Below, in pieces: positions 50,840 through 60,500 of a stretch of 61,873 nt of DNA. Origin of the DNA: Longivirga sp036510975 (GTDB lineage: Bacteria > Actinomycetota > Actinomycetes > S36-B12 > CAIYMF01); assembly GCA_036510975.1 (NCBI GenBank), contig DATCCY010000013.1, forward strand, positions 1 to 61,873, read 5' to 3'. A program made the position numbers and the translations under genes. Below the pieces are notes generated by a model that searched no databases, had not been told where the DNA came from, and saw only the letters and a program-made list of their open reading frames with translations. The first letter of the stretch is position 1, and each line of letters opens with the position of its first letter.

Positions 50840-52471
50840 ATGTCCGGATCTCCAGCGGCTCTGACTGCGCTGTCGTCACGCACGGGCCTGCGGCGGGTCC
50901 TGGTGGCCTACTGCCTGTTCGACTTCGTCGAGTTCTTCGTCTGGCTCGTGGTGATCCTCTGGGCCTTCGAGGTCGGTGGCGCCGGCCTGGCGGGCCTGGC
51001 AGCTCTCGTGCAGCTGGTGCCCGCGGCGTTCCTGTCACCCGCGATCGCGAGCGTCGGCGACCGGATACCCCGGGGCACTGCGCTCGTGCTCGCGTACGGG
51101 CTGATCGCGGTGAGCTGCCTGCTGACGATGGTCGCGCTCCGGCTCGACGCACCGGGCGGCGTCGTGATCGCGGCCTCCACGGCTGCGACGACGGCGATCG
51201 CCGTCGTGCGCCCGATCCACTTCGCCGCCCTGCCGCAGCTGGCCGCGACGCCCGACGAGCTCGTGTCGGGCAACTCCCTGTCGTCTGTGGCGGACGGGTC
51301 TTTCCGGTTCCTCGGCCCCGTTGCGGCGGGCATCGTCGTGACGACGCTCGGCTACTGGCAGGGCTTCTGGATCGCGACGTTGCTCTGCCTTGCCGCAGCC
51401 GGGCTCTGCACCCGGCTCGAGCTGCTCTCGCCGGTGATCGACGACGAGGACGAGGTCGGCGGCCTCCGGGTGGCGCTCGAGGGGATCCGCACGTTGTGGG
51501 GTGACTGGGGCTCGCTCGCGCTGCTGCTCGTGATGACGGTCGACTTCGTCGTGACCGGAGCGCTCGACGTCCTCGGCGTCGCCTACGCCCAGGACGTGCT
51601 GGGGCTCGCGGCCACCGGCGCCGGCCTCCTGATCGGGTCCCTGGGCGTCGGTGGCCTCGTGGGCGCGGTCATGGGTGCATCGCTGTCGCGGGGCCGTCGG
51701 CTCGCGCCGGTGGTCGTGGTCGGTGGGACGGTCGAGGGCTGCGCCTTCGCCGCCGTCGCGCTCGTCGGCCTGCTCACCCCGGCCATGGTCCTGCTCGCGA
51801 CCGCAGGCACCGCGGGCGCGGTGATGATCGTGTCGGGTCGCACCCTGCTCCAGCGTGCGACGGACGACCGCGTGCTCGCCCGGGTGTTCGCGATCCAGGA
51901 GAGCACGACGCTGCTCGGAACGGCGCTCGGCGCGATCCTCGCCCCGCTGGTCATCGACTGGTTCGGCCCGCGCGTCGCGTTCGTGCCGATCGGGCTCGGG
52001 TGCGCACTGGTCGCGCTGACCGGAGTCGTGTTCATCCGCCGGCTCGACGCCCGCGCGGACTACCGACCCGAGGAGACGAGGTTGCTGCGCGGCGTGCCGT
52101 TCCTGTCGGTGCTGCCCGAGTTCGACGTCGAGCGGCTCGCGCAGAACTCGCGCTGGGACGTCGTCCTCCCCGGTGCGGTCGTGATCTCCCAGGGCGAGGC
52201 CGGCCGGGCGTTCTACGTCGTCGCCGAAGGCGAGTTCGCCGTGACCGTGGACGGCGTTCGCCGGCCGTTCACCCTCGGCCCCGGCACCGGGTTCGGTGAG
52301 ATCGCGCTGCTGCACGCCGTACCCCGCACCGCGACCATCACGGCGCTCACCGCCGGGCGGCTGCTGGTGATCGACGTCAGCGACTTCCTCGCCTCGGTCA
52401 CCGGAAGCGCGGACGGTCGCGCGATGGCGGCCGAGGTGACGGCTCGGCACCTCGAACGCGACCGCCGCTGA
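50840..52471 (+). CDS. MFS transporter with C-terminal cyclic-nucleotide-binding domain (paralogue 3)
   Basis: A 543-aa paralogue very similar to the gene before it: matching segments include LFDFVEFFVWLVVILW, LLLVMTVDFVVTGALDVLGV and GRTLLQRATDDRVLARVFAIQ. The cNMP domain has GAVVISQGEAGRAFYVVAEG and FGEIALLHAVPRTATI. Two ATGs lie close together (50835 and 50840). The second is in frame. The surrounding sequence has no transport substrate genes, and the export substrate is unknown. An SDR gene follows 32 nt downstream and may share the transcript. Confidence 0.9.
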   Translation: MSGSPAALTALSSRTGLRRVLVAYCLFDFVEFFVWLVVILWAFEVGGAGLAGLAALVQLVPAAFLSPAIASVGDRIPRGTALVLAYGLIAVSCLLTMVALRLDAPGGVVIAASTAATTAIAVVRPIHFAALPQLAATPDELVSGNSLSSVADGSFRFLGPVAAGIVVTTLGYWQGFWIATLLCLAAAGLCTRLELLSPVIDDEDEVGGLRVALEGIRTLWGDWGSLALLLVMTVDFVVTGALDVLGVAYAQDVLGLAATGAGLLIGSLGVGGLVGAVMGASLSRGRRLAPVVVVGGTVEGCAFAAVALVGLLTPAMVLLATAGTAGAVMIVSGRTLLQRATDDRVLARVFAIQESTTLLGTALGAILAPLVIDWFGPRVAFVPIGLGCALVALTGVVFIRRLDARADYRPEETRLLRGVPFLSVLPEFDVERLAQNSRWDVVLPGAVVISQGEAGRAFYVVAEGEFAVTVDGVRRPFTLGPGTGFGEIALLHAVPRTATITALTAGRLLVIDVSDFLASVTGSADGRAMAAEVTARHLERDRR

Positions 52472-52503
52472 CCGGGTCGCGGGATCGACCGCCGTCGGAC
52501 AGA

Positions 52504-53379
52504 GTGACGGGCATGACCTTCGCCCCCGCGCCCGGCTCCGTCCTCATCGTCACCGGCGGGTCGTCGGGCATCGGGTTCGCGACCGCCGTGGCCGCGGCGC
52601 AGGCAGGCTTCACCGTCGTCGCGACCGCGCGTGACCTCGCACGCTCGAGCGCGCTCGTCGATGCTGCGGCTGCGGCGGGTGTCGAGGTCGACGTGCGTCG
52701 GCTCGACGTCATCGACCCGGAGTCGGTGCGCGCGTGCGTCGGCGGAGTCGTGGAGTCCTACGGACGCATCGACGCGCTCGTCAACAACGCCGGAGCCGCG
52801 CACGTATCGACCTTGGAGCTCGACACTCTCGAGGAGATCCGGGCGACCCTCGAGGTGAACTTCTTCGGTGTCGTCGCGATGAGCAGGGAGACGTTGCCGC
52901 ACCTTCGGGCCAGCGGCGGCCGCCTGGTCGCGGTGACGAGTGTCGGCGGCGTCATCGGGCAGCCGTTCAACGAGGCGTACTGCGCCGCGAAGTTCGCGGT
53001 GGAGGGCTACCTGGAGGCGCTGGCTCCTGTGGCGGCGACGGTCGGGGTGCGCGTCAGCGTGATCGAGCCGGGCGCGGTCGCGAGCGCGTTCGTGGCCAAC
53101 GCCGGGCTGGATCCGGAGGCGATGCTGGCCGCCGCAGGACCGTGCGCCCTCGCGCTGGCGGGCTACCTCGAGCGCACGGCCGGGGCGTTCGCTCACGCGC
53201 AGTCGTCCGAGGACGCCGCGGCTGTCGTCGTCGACACCCTGCTCGCGGCCAACCCCGCGTTCCGGGTGCAGACCTCGGACTCCGCGCGGTCCTTCATCAG
53301 CGTGAAGCTGGCCGACCTCACCGGTCACGCCGTGCAGGGCATCACGGGCGGCTGGGTCACCGCGCCCGAGACCGCTTGA
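52504..53379 (+). CDS. SDR family oxidoreductase
   Basis: A 291-aa short-chain dehydrogenase with TGGSSGIG, NNAG, a serine in AVTSVGG and the catalytic YCAAK. The longer C-terminal part (after about residue 200) ends VSVKL-like as in 17-beta-hydroxysteroid-type SDRs, with ISVKLADLTGHA near the end. GTG at 52504 and ATG at 52513 are both possible starts. It follows the third transporter paralogue by 32 nt, so cotranscription is likely. Substrate not inferred. Confidence 0.92.
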   Translation: MTGMTFAPAPGSVLIVTGGSSGIGFATAVAAAQAGFTVVATARDLARSSALVDAAAAAGVEVDVRRLDVIDPESVRACVGGVVESYGRIDALVNNAGAAHVSTLELDTLEEIRATLEVNFFGVVAMSRETLPHLRASGGRLVAVTSVGGVIGQPFNEAYCAAKFAVEGYLEALAPVAATVGVRVSVIEPGAVASAFVANAGLDPEAMLAAAGPCALALAGYLERTAGAFAHAQSSEDAAAVVVDTLLAANPAFRVQTSDSARSFISVKLADLTGHAVQGITGGWVTAPETA

Positions 53380-53447
53380 TCGTCCAGCGCAACGCGGGCC
53401 CGACGAATCAGGCAGTGACGTGAACACTGCTCTGACAGGAGTCGAGG

Positions 53448-54190
53448 TCAGATCAGATCAGAACGGTAGCGGCCGTAGTCGAGGAGGTGGCCGTCGACCG
53501 GGTCGGTGACCAACTGCCGCCACCAGGTCCCGAACCGGGTGACCCCGGGGCCGATCTGTCCGGGGACGGGCTGACCGTCGAGGATCGCGATCTGGTCGGA
53601 CTCCCCGCGCAGCGTGCGAGGCGAGCGATGGTCGAGCGACCTCGCCGGCGAACCCACGCGCGGTCAACCGCCGCGCCTTCGGCAGGACCCGGCGCTCGAC
53701 CAAGATCGAGCGGTGCCCGTCGCGTAGCGGGAGGTCCGGCGGGCGACGGAGATCTCGTGCTCCAGCGCCACTTCGGGCAGGTGGGCCTCGCTCGAGGTCT
53801 CGCCGACCATCGCGACGACCGCTGCATGCCGCATCGACGCGACCCACGCGCTGATCCGGTCGAGGGCGCGGAGGTAGTCGACCCGGACCAGGTTTCTCCG
53901 ACAGGTCCCGCGGATCGATCGACGCCAGCAGCATCAGGTCCGCCTCGTGCACCGACCGACCCAGCGACGACACCAGGTCGTCATCGCTCACCACCGCCTC
54001 GTCCCACGGCGGTGGCTCGTCGGCGTCCCCGTCGCAGAACGCCCCGGACTCGCGGTCGAGGCGGTCCAGCTCAGCCAGGTCGGCGACGAGAGCGATCTCC
54101 TCCGCAGTCGTCTAGATGGGCAGCCCAGCATCGTCGAGCCCGTCGGACGAGGTCCGCGGGTCGAGGTCGTGGTGCTCGGGGATCCGTCCA
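53448..54190 (-). pseudogene. Degraded DUF222 (13E12-type) protein gene, HNH domain lost
   Basis: Minus-strand pieces in different frames line up with a DUF222 protein. The N-terminal part (TTAEEIALVADLAELDRL, then HEADLMLLASIDPRDL) is interrupted by an in-frame TAG at 54114-54112. A shifted frame gives RVDYLRALDRISAWVASMRH and HLPEVALEHEISVARR. A further shift gives WWRQLVTDPVDGHLLDYGRYR. The sequence then stops, so the HNH endonuclease domain that normally follows is missing. At least two frameshifts and a nonsense codon mark it as dead. It borders the tRNA-Ser gene used by mobile elements. Confidence 0.65.
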
Positions 54191-54392
54191 TTCTCGAACA
54201 GGTGTCGTATTCGTGTCAAGATTCCATGCGCCCGATTTCGCTTGCAGCGCAACGGAAGTTCGGTCCCCTCGCGGGTGTGCCCTCGTGATCCACGAACCCT
54301 CTGACAGTCCTCGCACGACGCGTTGGTGACGGTGCAGCAGGGAGTCGCGGCCCTCGCGGCTCCCGCTGTCCGGCAGACTGTGCGGGTACCGA

Positions 54393-54477
54393 GGAGGGCT
54401 CGCATAGTGGCCGAGTGCGGCGGTCTTGAAAACCGCTAGGTAGCGATACCTCGAGGGTTCGAATCCCTCGCCCTCCG
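54393..54477 (+). tRNA. tRNA-Ser (anticodon UGA)
   Basis: An 85-nt class II tRNA. The acceptor strands GGAGGGC and GCCCTCC pair fully, the anticodon stem GCGGT/ACCGC encloses the loop CTTGAAA with anticodon TGA (54427-54429), a long variable arm AGGTA-GCGA-TACCT is present, and the T arm is GAGGG-TTCGAAT-CCCTC. The 3' CCA is not encoded. Its 3' half is a typical attachment site for tyrosine-recombinase elements, and such an element lies directly to the right. Confidence 0.97.
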
Positions 54478-54669
54478 CTTCTCTGACCTGCACCGATGCA
54501 CGTCTGCGACCCGAATCGCATCATCCTGCGCGGAGATCAAAGTGCGTTTCGTGCCACATCCGTGCCAGATCTCACGGCGAATGGTGGTCCCAATCCCGTC
54601 GCCGGACCGCTCCGGTCCGGCACGGCGCGGACTGGAGGCGCCGGCACGTCGGTAGCGCCGGAGTCCGAG

Positions 54670-55347
54670 CTAGTGGATCACGAGACCGAACTGGGCAGCC
54701 GTCGAGGCGAGCGTGCTGTCCTCGGGTGCGAGACCCTGGGACGGGCCGAACTCAAGTTCTGTGCCCTGGAAGATCGCCCAGCACTCCCAGTCTCCGAGGC
54801 GACTCTTGTACCGGATCCCGGAGTACATGGGGAGGTCCTGCTCGTCGGTCGCCCCGTACGCCCACAGGGCGATCGCGCGCGTGAGCAGTCTGTTGGCTCC
54901 GCGCAGGCTGGCCACGTCGAGCGGGGCGCTGACCCCGAGCGAGACCAACACGGCTGCCATCTGCGAGGTCAGGTAGGTGTGGGTCTGGGGATCCTCGACG
55001 TCGAGGAAGGGCAGCGGATCCAGGCACTTGATCTCGAACCTGCAGCGGCGCTCCCGCCAGAACGCCGGGACACTCCCGGCGTTCATGTAGCCGTCGTCGC
55101 TGCGGATCGCGGCCAGGACCTTGGGAGAAGGCCTGAAGCGCGCGAGGGTCTCGGCGTAGCAGCCCTCAAGCCTGGTGGCGGCGTACAGGACCCCGCCACC
55201 GAGCACGTCGAACCTGTTGCCGGCATTGGGAAGCGCCGCGTCCTGCGGGGTCAGCTCAGCGAACGATCCGGGTGACGCCCGTCGGGCTACCCGCCACGCT
55301 CCAGCCGCCGGGAACTCCACCACGGCCGGGGACGACTCCGACTCCAC
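54670..55347 (-). CDS. RES-domain toxin
   Basis: A 225-aa RES family protein, a class of NAD+-degrading toxins such as MbcT. The conserved arginine, tyrosine and glutamate appear in GNRFDVLGGGVLYAATR and EGCYAETLARFRP. The C-terminal part, with SQMAAVLVSLGVSAPLDVA and MYSGIRYKSRLG, matches the family as well. The GTG start lies 19 nt after the antitoxin stop, a usual toxin-antitoxin order. It sits in the mobile element between the tRNA and integrase, where it may stabilise the element. Confidence 0.88.
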   Translation of the reverse strand: MESESSPAVVEFPAAGAWRVARRASPGSFAELTPQDAALPNAGNRFDVLGGGVLYAATRLEGCYAETLARFRPSPKVLAAIRSDDGYMNAGSVPAFWRERRCRFEIKCLDPLPFLDVEDPQTHTYLTSQMAAVLVSLGVSAPLDVASLRGANRLLTRAIALWAYGATDEQDLPMYSGIRYKSRLGDWECWAIFQGTELEFGPSQGLAPEDSTLASTAAQFGLVIH

Positions 55348-55366
55348 CGTCTATGCCCCCGGAACG

Positions 55367-55759
55367 TCAGCCTCCGGCGACGAACGCCCGGGCAGCGGAC
55401 AGCACCTCTCGGAACTGGTCCTCGGCGACGGCCTCGGCCGGGGACACGTCGTCAAGCTGAGGGTTCATCCCCATGAACCACGCGCGAATGGTGGGGGCCG
55501 CTTCGACCGGCTCCATGATCAGGAAAGCCTGGTAGGCGATGCGCAGCCGTGCGGCATGCTCGTCACGCGGTCTGTCCTGGCTGGCTGCCCACCGATTCAC
55601 CGTCCGCGTCTCGACGCCGGCCAGCAGTGCGAGGAGCTTCGCACCTAGGTGTCGCTTCAAGATGCGGGCGATCTCCTGCGGATCGATCCGCAACGTGTCT
55701 CGATGTGCCGCATCCGTCGTGCGAGCCGTGGGTGCAATCGTGCTCGTGGTCCTAGCCAT
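55367..55759 (-). CDS. Xre/MbcA/ParS-type antitoxin
   Basis: A 130-aa antitoxin with a helix-turn-helix-like region (LGAKLLALLAGVETRTVNRW) and a C-terminal toxin-binding domain (SPAEAVAEDQFREVLSAARA). GGGAGG lies 8 nt before the ATG. It is followed 19 nt later by the RES toxin, forming a RES-Xre type II module in which the antitoxin blocks the NAD+-cleaving site and represses the operon. Confidence 0.87.
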   Translation of the reverse strand: MARTTSTIAPTARTTDAAHRDTLRIDPQEIARILKRHLGAKLLALLAGVETRTVNRWAASQDRPRDEHAARLRIAYQAFLIMEPVEAAPTIRAWFMGMNPQLDDVSPAEAVAEDQFREVLSAARAFVAGG

Positions 55760-56018
55760 CGACGAGGCCTCCCGCTTCCTGATCGGCTGCGACGTGAACC
55801 GGTATCGCGACGACGCTTGCTCGTCCCTTCAACGTCCCGGTGTTCGTCGGTGTTCCTGACCCTATCTCGTCGCCCCTAACGTCTCGACTCGGATCCTGCC
55901 CCGGTTGAGCCGACAGGTGGGGGAATCGCGTGAACTGGCAGGTCAGACGGCGTGTCAGGTATCGCCATCGCCGCGTGGACGTGCTGCTGCACCCCGTCAG
56001 ACGACCCACTGCGTGCTC

Positions 56019-57119
56019 TCACCGCGTGGCCCGTGACGCCATGAGTACGGCGATCTCGGCGTCGCGTTCCTCGGCGGCGTGCTGGTAGCGCATGGCCGCC
56101 TGGGTGGAGACGTGCCCTGCCCTGCGCATGACCTCGGCGACGGTCGCGCCAGACTGGGCGGACAACGTCAGCCCGGCGTGGCGAAGGTCGTGGAAGTGCA
56201 GGTCCGGGTGGCCGACGCGGGTGCGTGCGGTCTTCCAACGGGCGTGGACGTGGTGAGCTCGCAGCTCCGTGCCGCCGGGCTGGGTGAACAGCGGCGCATC
56301 GGGTCTCGTCTCGCCCCGCTTCTCCAGGTGGGCGGCTAGTGCGTCGACGGCGGGAGCAGGCAGGTGCACGGTGCGAATGCTGCCGACCTTGGGCGCGGTG
56401 ATGCGCGGGCCTTCTCCGTCGACTTCGATCACCTGTCGTTCGATCCGCAGGGTGCCCTTCGCCACGTCGAAGTCACCGACGCGCAGCCCCAGGAGTTCGC
56501 CGAGGCGGGCGTGACCCCAGAACGCGACGATGGTGAACGCTTTGAGGTGCTCGGGCATGGCGTCGACCAAGGCCATCACGACGTCGAGGTCGACGAGCGG
56601 CCGCTCGGGAGTGTTGGGCTGGCCGGCGCCGCGGATGCGACAGGGGTTGCGCGGCACGAGGTCGTCGGAGACCGCGGTGTTGAAGATGGCGCGAAGCAGC
56701 GCGTACGCCTGACGGGCCGCCGTCGGACCGGTTTGCGCTAAGACAAACTGGTGCCAACGGCGGACGTCGGCGGGACCCACATCGCCGAGCGATCGGTTTC
56801 CAAGCGTGGGCACGATCCACGCCTCGAGACTGTGGCGATACGTGTCGAGGGTCCGAGGCGCCAGAGGGCGACCCTTGACGGTGCGCTGCGTGAGCCAGGT
56901 TGCGGCATACTCGCCGAGGGAGATCGCCGTGCCGGCTGTGGGATCGAACCAGGTCCCGCGGCGCATGTCGGTCTCGACGGAGGCCAGGAACGCACCGGCG
57001 AGTGCCTTCGTGGCGAACGTCGTCGGAGCTGTCATCTGAGCACCGTTCGGACCGGGATAGCGCGCCTGCCATCTGCCGGACGACAGTCGCCGGACTGACC
57101 CGAACTGTCTGCGGCTCAT
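56019..57119 (-). CDS. Tyrosine recombinase/integrase
   Basis: A 366-aa phage-type integrase. The N-terminal arm-binding region and SAM-like core-binding domain (about residues 65-165) precede the catalytic domain, with Arg205 in ARLGELLGL, Lys244, His310 and Arg313 in HFHDLRHAG, His336 in RRAGHVSTQ and the nucleophile Tyr345 in MRYQH, so all active-site residues are present. The ATG at 57119 has GGGAGG 10 nt upstream and gives the usual MSRRQFGSVRRL start. It is probably responsible for integration at the tRNA-Ser gene 1.5 kb to its left. Confidence 0.94.
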   Translation of the reverse strand: MSRRQFGSVRRLSSGRWQARYPGPNGAQMTAPTTFATKALAGAFLASVETDMRRGTWFDPTAGTAISLGEYAATWLTQRTVKGRPLAPRTLDTYRHSLEAWIVPTLGNRSLGDVGPADVRRWHQFVLAQTGPTAARQAYALLRAIFNTAVSDDLVPRNPCRIRGAGQPNTPERPLVDLDVVMALVDAMPEHLKAFTIVAFWGHARLGELLGLRVGDFDVAKGTLRIERQVIEVDGEGPRITAPKVGSIRTVHLPAPAVDALAAHLEKRGETRPDAPLFTQPGGTELRAHHVHARWKTARTRVGHPDLHFHDLRHAGLTLSAQSGATVAEVMRRAGHVSTQAAMRYQHAAEERDAEIAVLMASRATR

Positions 57120-57221
57120 GGGTAGTGCACCTCCCGTCTCTCGAGCCGGAGTTGGCCTGAATCCCAACGGTCGTGGAGAACCGCTGACGTCTCGCTGCTT
57201 CTCGGCCTGGCTGTGGACGAC

Positions 57222-57491
57222 TTAGGGCGTGCGCCAACCTGTGGACTGCGGCCGTGTGCCCGCGGAGGGCTCGATTCGACCGTTGGCGACGAAGGCCTCG
57301 AGGTCGTGTCGGTCGATGCGGACGTAGCGACCGATCTTGTAGAAGCGGATGCGTCGTTCCGCGATGAGCCTGCGGATGAATCGGACAGGGGTGCCGAGGT
57401 GGTTCGCGGCCTCTTTGACATCGAGCAGGTCGCTCGGGACAGGGTTCGCGACGGCGAGGCTGACGTGGGTCTGGCGGCTGCGCTGGGTCAT
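57222..57491 (-). CDS. Excisionase / MerR-type helix-turn-helix protein
   Basis: An 89-aa DNA-binding protein of the excisionase family: LLDVKEAANHLGTPVRFIRRL is the helix-turn-helix and RFYKIGRYVRIDRHDLEAFV the wing. The ATG at 57491 is chosen because AGGAG lies 9 nt before it, whereas it abuts the earlier ATG. It is upstream of the integrase (103-nt gap) and directly follows the relaxase gene (18 nt), all on one strand. It should direct excision of the element. Confidence 0.92.
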   Translation of the reverse strand: MTQRSRQTHVSLAVANPVPSDLLDVKEAANHLGTPVRFIRRLIAERRIRFYKIGRYVRIDRHDLEAFVANGRIEPSAGTRPQSTGWRTP

Positions 57492-57509
57492 GACGGTCAT
57501 CTCCTGGGG

Positions 57510-60500
57510 TTAGTAGTCGATAGCGGGCGGGTCATAGGTCGGGCCGGCGCTTGTTGCGAGGTCGTAGCCGTGGTCGTGCTGCAGCCGGGCGAGGGTCTGT
57601 CGTCGGCTGACGCGCAGGTGCCTGCTGGTGTCGGTCAGGGCGTGATCGGTGATCCAGGCCTGGGCGACCTCGTCTGCCGGGTCGAGGGCTGCGTCCGGGG
57701 CGAGGTAGAGGTGGTTCGTGGCCCGGCCGCGGGACAGGGCCGTGTAGGAGGTTTCGCGGGTCAGGGCGGCGCTGCCGGCGACGAGGGTGACGCCGACCGT
57801 CTGGCCCTGGGCCTTGTGGGCTGTCATGGCGTAGCCGTGGGTGAGGTGCTCACCGGCCCAGTCCGACGTGACGTCGAGCTGGCGGTGATCGCTGGTCACG
57901 AGAACGGCCTGACGCTGCTCGACGTCGACGGCGGTGATCGTGACGTGCTCCCCGTTGAGGAGCCCGCGGTCGTGATCGTTCAACGTCACGAGCACCCTGT
58001 CCCCGGCGCGGAGCGGGAGCGGTTCCTCGCCGCCGCGGCAGGTGAGCTCGGGCCCGTGCAGGTCGCCGCGCTCGCTGAGCAGTTCGCGGATCTTGTCGTT
58101 GATGCCCGCGGCGTGCCGGCGGGTCGCGGCGACTACAAGGACCCCACCGGCGGTGGGTGCTCGGGTTGGATCGTGGCCGAGTAGGGCGGACGCGATCCCG
58201 GGTTGGATGGTCGTCCCCGGATCGGCGGTGTCGGGGTGGGTCGCATGATCCAGGTGAGCGATGTAGTCCTGAGCGATCGTGTTCTGCAGCTGTTGGTGGT
58301 CCGGGCTGACGGTGATCCGGTCGTGGCGCAGGTACTCGTCCAGAGCGCCGGGGACATCGCCGTCGCGGAGCCGGGTCAGGGCGCGTTGTTCCCAAGGGGC
58401 CACTTGTCGGTGGTTCTCGGTCAGGACGGTCGTGGGGGTCTGCGTCAGCAGGTGCGTGAACAGCCCGCCCGCGCCGATCTCAGGGAGCTGGGCGGGGTCG
58501 CCGACCAGGACCATCGTCATGTTGTGCTCGACGGCGTGGGCCAGGAGCCGGGCCAGGTCCCGAGTGCCCACCATCGCTGCCTCGTCGACGACGAGGATCG
58601 CGCCGCCGGCGAAGTTCGCCCGCGTCCAGACGGGGCCGGGTTCGAGCTCGTGCAGCACGGACGCGAGGGTGGTGCTGAAGATGAAGGTGGCCTGATTGAG
58701 CCCGCGAGCGGCGATCGCTGAGAGCGTGACGCCCCGCACGTACCGGCCCTGGGCTCGCCAGATCCGGTGCGCCAGCGCAAGTGCGGCGGTCTTCCCGGAT
58801 CCGGCGGGTCCGACAACCATCCGCAACCGCCCGCCATCTGCGGTGAGGTGGGCGACCATCGCGGACTGCTCGGCGTTGAGGAGCTGCTCCTCCTCGAGCA
58901 CCGCTGCGATGACCGCAGCGTCGGTACCCGGGTCTCGGGCCGCGCGAAGCAACGACGCCTGCTCGAGCGCGTGGGCCTCGGTGGCGAGAAGGTCACGCGT
59001 GGTCCATCTCCCCGCTTCCGCGTCCTGTGCCGGGTCGTCCGATTCCCACTCCGGGCCATGGGCTCGAAGCGGGACTGCTCGGGGGTCGGCGAGGACCTCG
59101 TCGACCATCGCCTGCAGCCCCTGGTGGTTGAGGCTGGTCGTGGTGGGGAGCCGCTCGCACAAGGCTCGGAGGACGTCGCCTCGGTCGAAGGACGTCGCGT
59201 GTCCGGTGAGCCCGCTCGGGCCGAGGAGGTCGGCGAGCAGCCGCGGGGGCACGCCCACCTCGGCGAGAGCCTCCCGCGAGAGGGAGCCGGCGCTGCGCGC
59301 GGCTGTCGATGCGTGTGTGACGTCACGGATGAGCTGGTCGGGGTCGATGCCTGCGGCGCGGGCCTTCGCGACCCAGGCCGCCCGCAGGCCGGCCGGGCTC
59401 GTGGCCGCGACCGCTGGATCGGCGCCCCCGCCGCCGCGAGCGGCGGCCTTGGTTGGCCGGGTGGTCAGGCACGCAACCTGCGCCGCGCGTCCGCCGGCAC
59501 CGCCGGACTGCGCGAGCTCGGTCTCGATCTGCGCGCGACGGGTGGAGAACACCGCGAGTGTGTCGCGGGGAACACCGACCAGGTCGGCTTGTCCGCGTCG
59601 CACCGACCCCCACGCAACGCCGAGGGTCGCGGTGAGCTCGCTTCGGAGGACTGCTTGGTACAGGTAGCCCGCGGTCCGGGCGTGGCGGTGCAGTGCCCGG
59701 GTGTCGATCGCGGACCACTGCCCGTCCACCCCGCGCACCAGGTTGGGTACGACGACGTGGGTGTGCAGCTGCGGGTCCATCGCACGCGAGGTGCGGTGCT
59801 CGAACGCGACGCCGAGCAACCCGTCGGTGGCGATGTGACGGGCGGACTGACCGTCACCGTGGTGTCCGCGCAGCCCGTGACCGGCCACCCGGTCGAGGTA
59901 GGCGAGCGCTTCGCTGATCGCGGTCTCGTGCGCGTCCCGGACCGCGGTGATCTGGGTGGAGTCGCCGAAGGCGAAGAGCAGGCTGACCGACTTCGGTGCC
60001 GAGAACGTCAGGTCCACCCCGGCACGGCGAGCGTCGACACGCTCACCGACTCGGCCCAAGGCGTCGACGAGCAGGTCGGGTGCCTGCGGCGCGGCGGCCG
60101 CGTAGATGGCGTGCGCATCGAGACCCGCTGCGGCGGCGACCCGCACAGCCACGTCCGCCCGCACACCGGCACCCGACGTGGGTGACCGAGTGAGCGACCG
60201 TGCGACCACCGCGAACTCCCGCGCCGGACCGGCGTCGAGGAACATGTCCGGGGACAATCCCGCGGACGCGGCGGCGGCCCGGACGCCCGCGACGAGCGGC
60301 GCGGCAGGGACCCGCGCTCGCGGGTCGGATCGAAACAGGCCGGCGACGAGCCGATCCCCGTCAGGGCCCACCCCGGCGAGCAGTCCCCGCAGAACCGACT
60401 CGCCCTCCGGGTCGAGTTCCCCGCTCAGGGCGAGCGCGGCGGATGCGGAGCCGGTCCAGCTGCCGCGGCGTTCCCCGACTCCGGTGTAGTAGTCCAGTGG

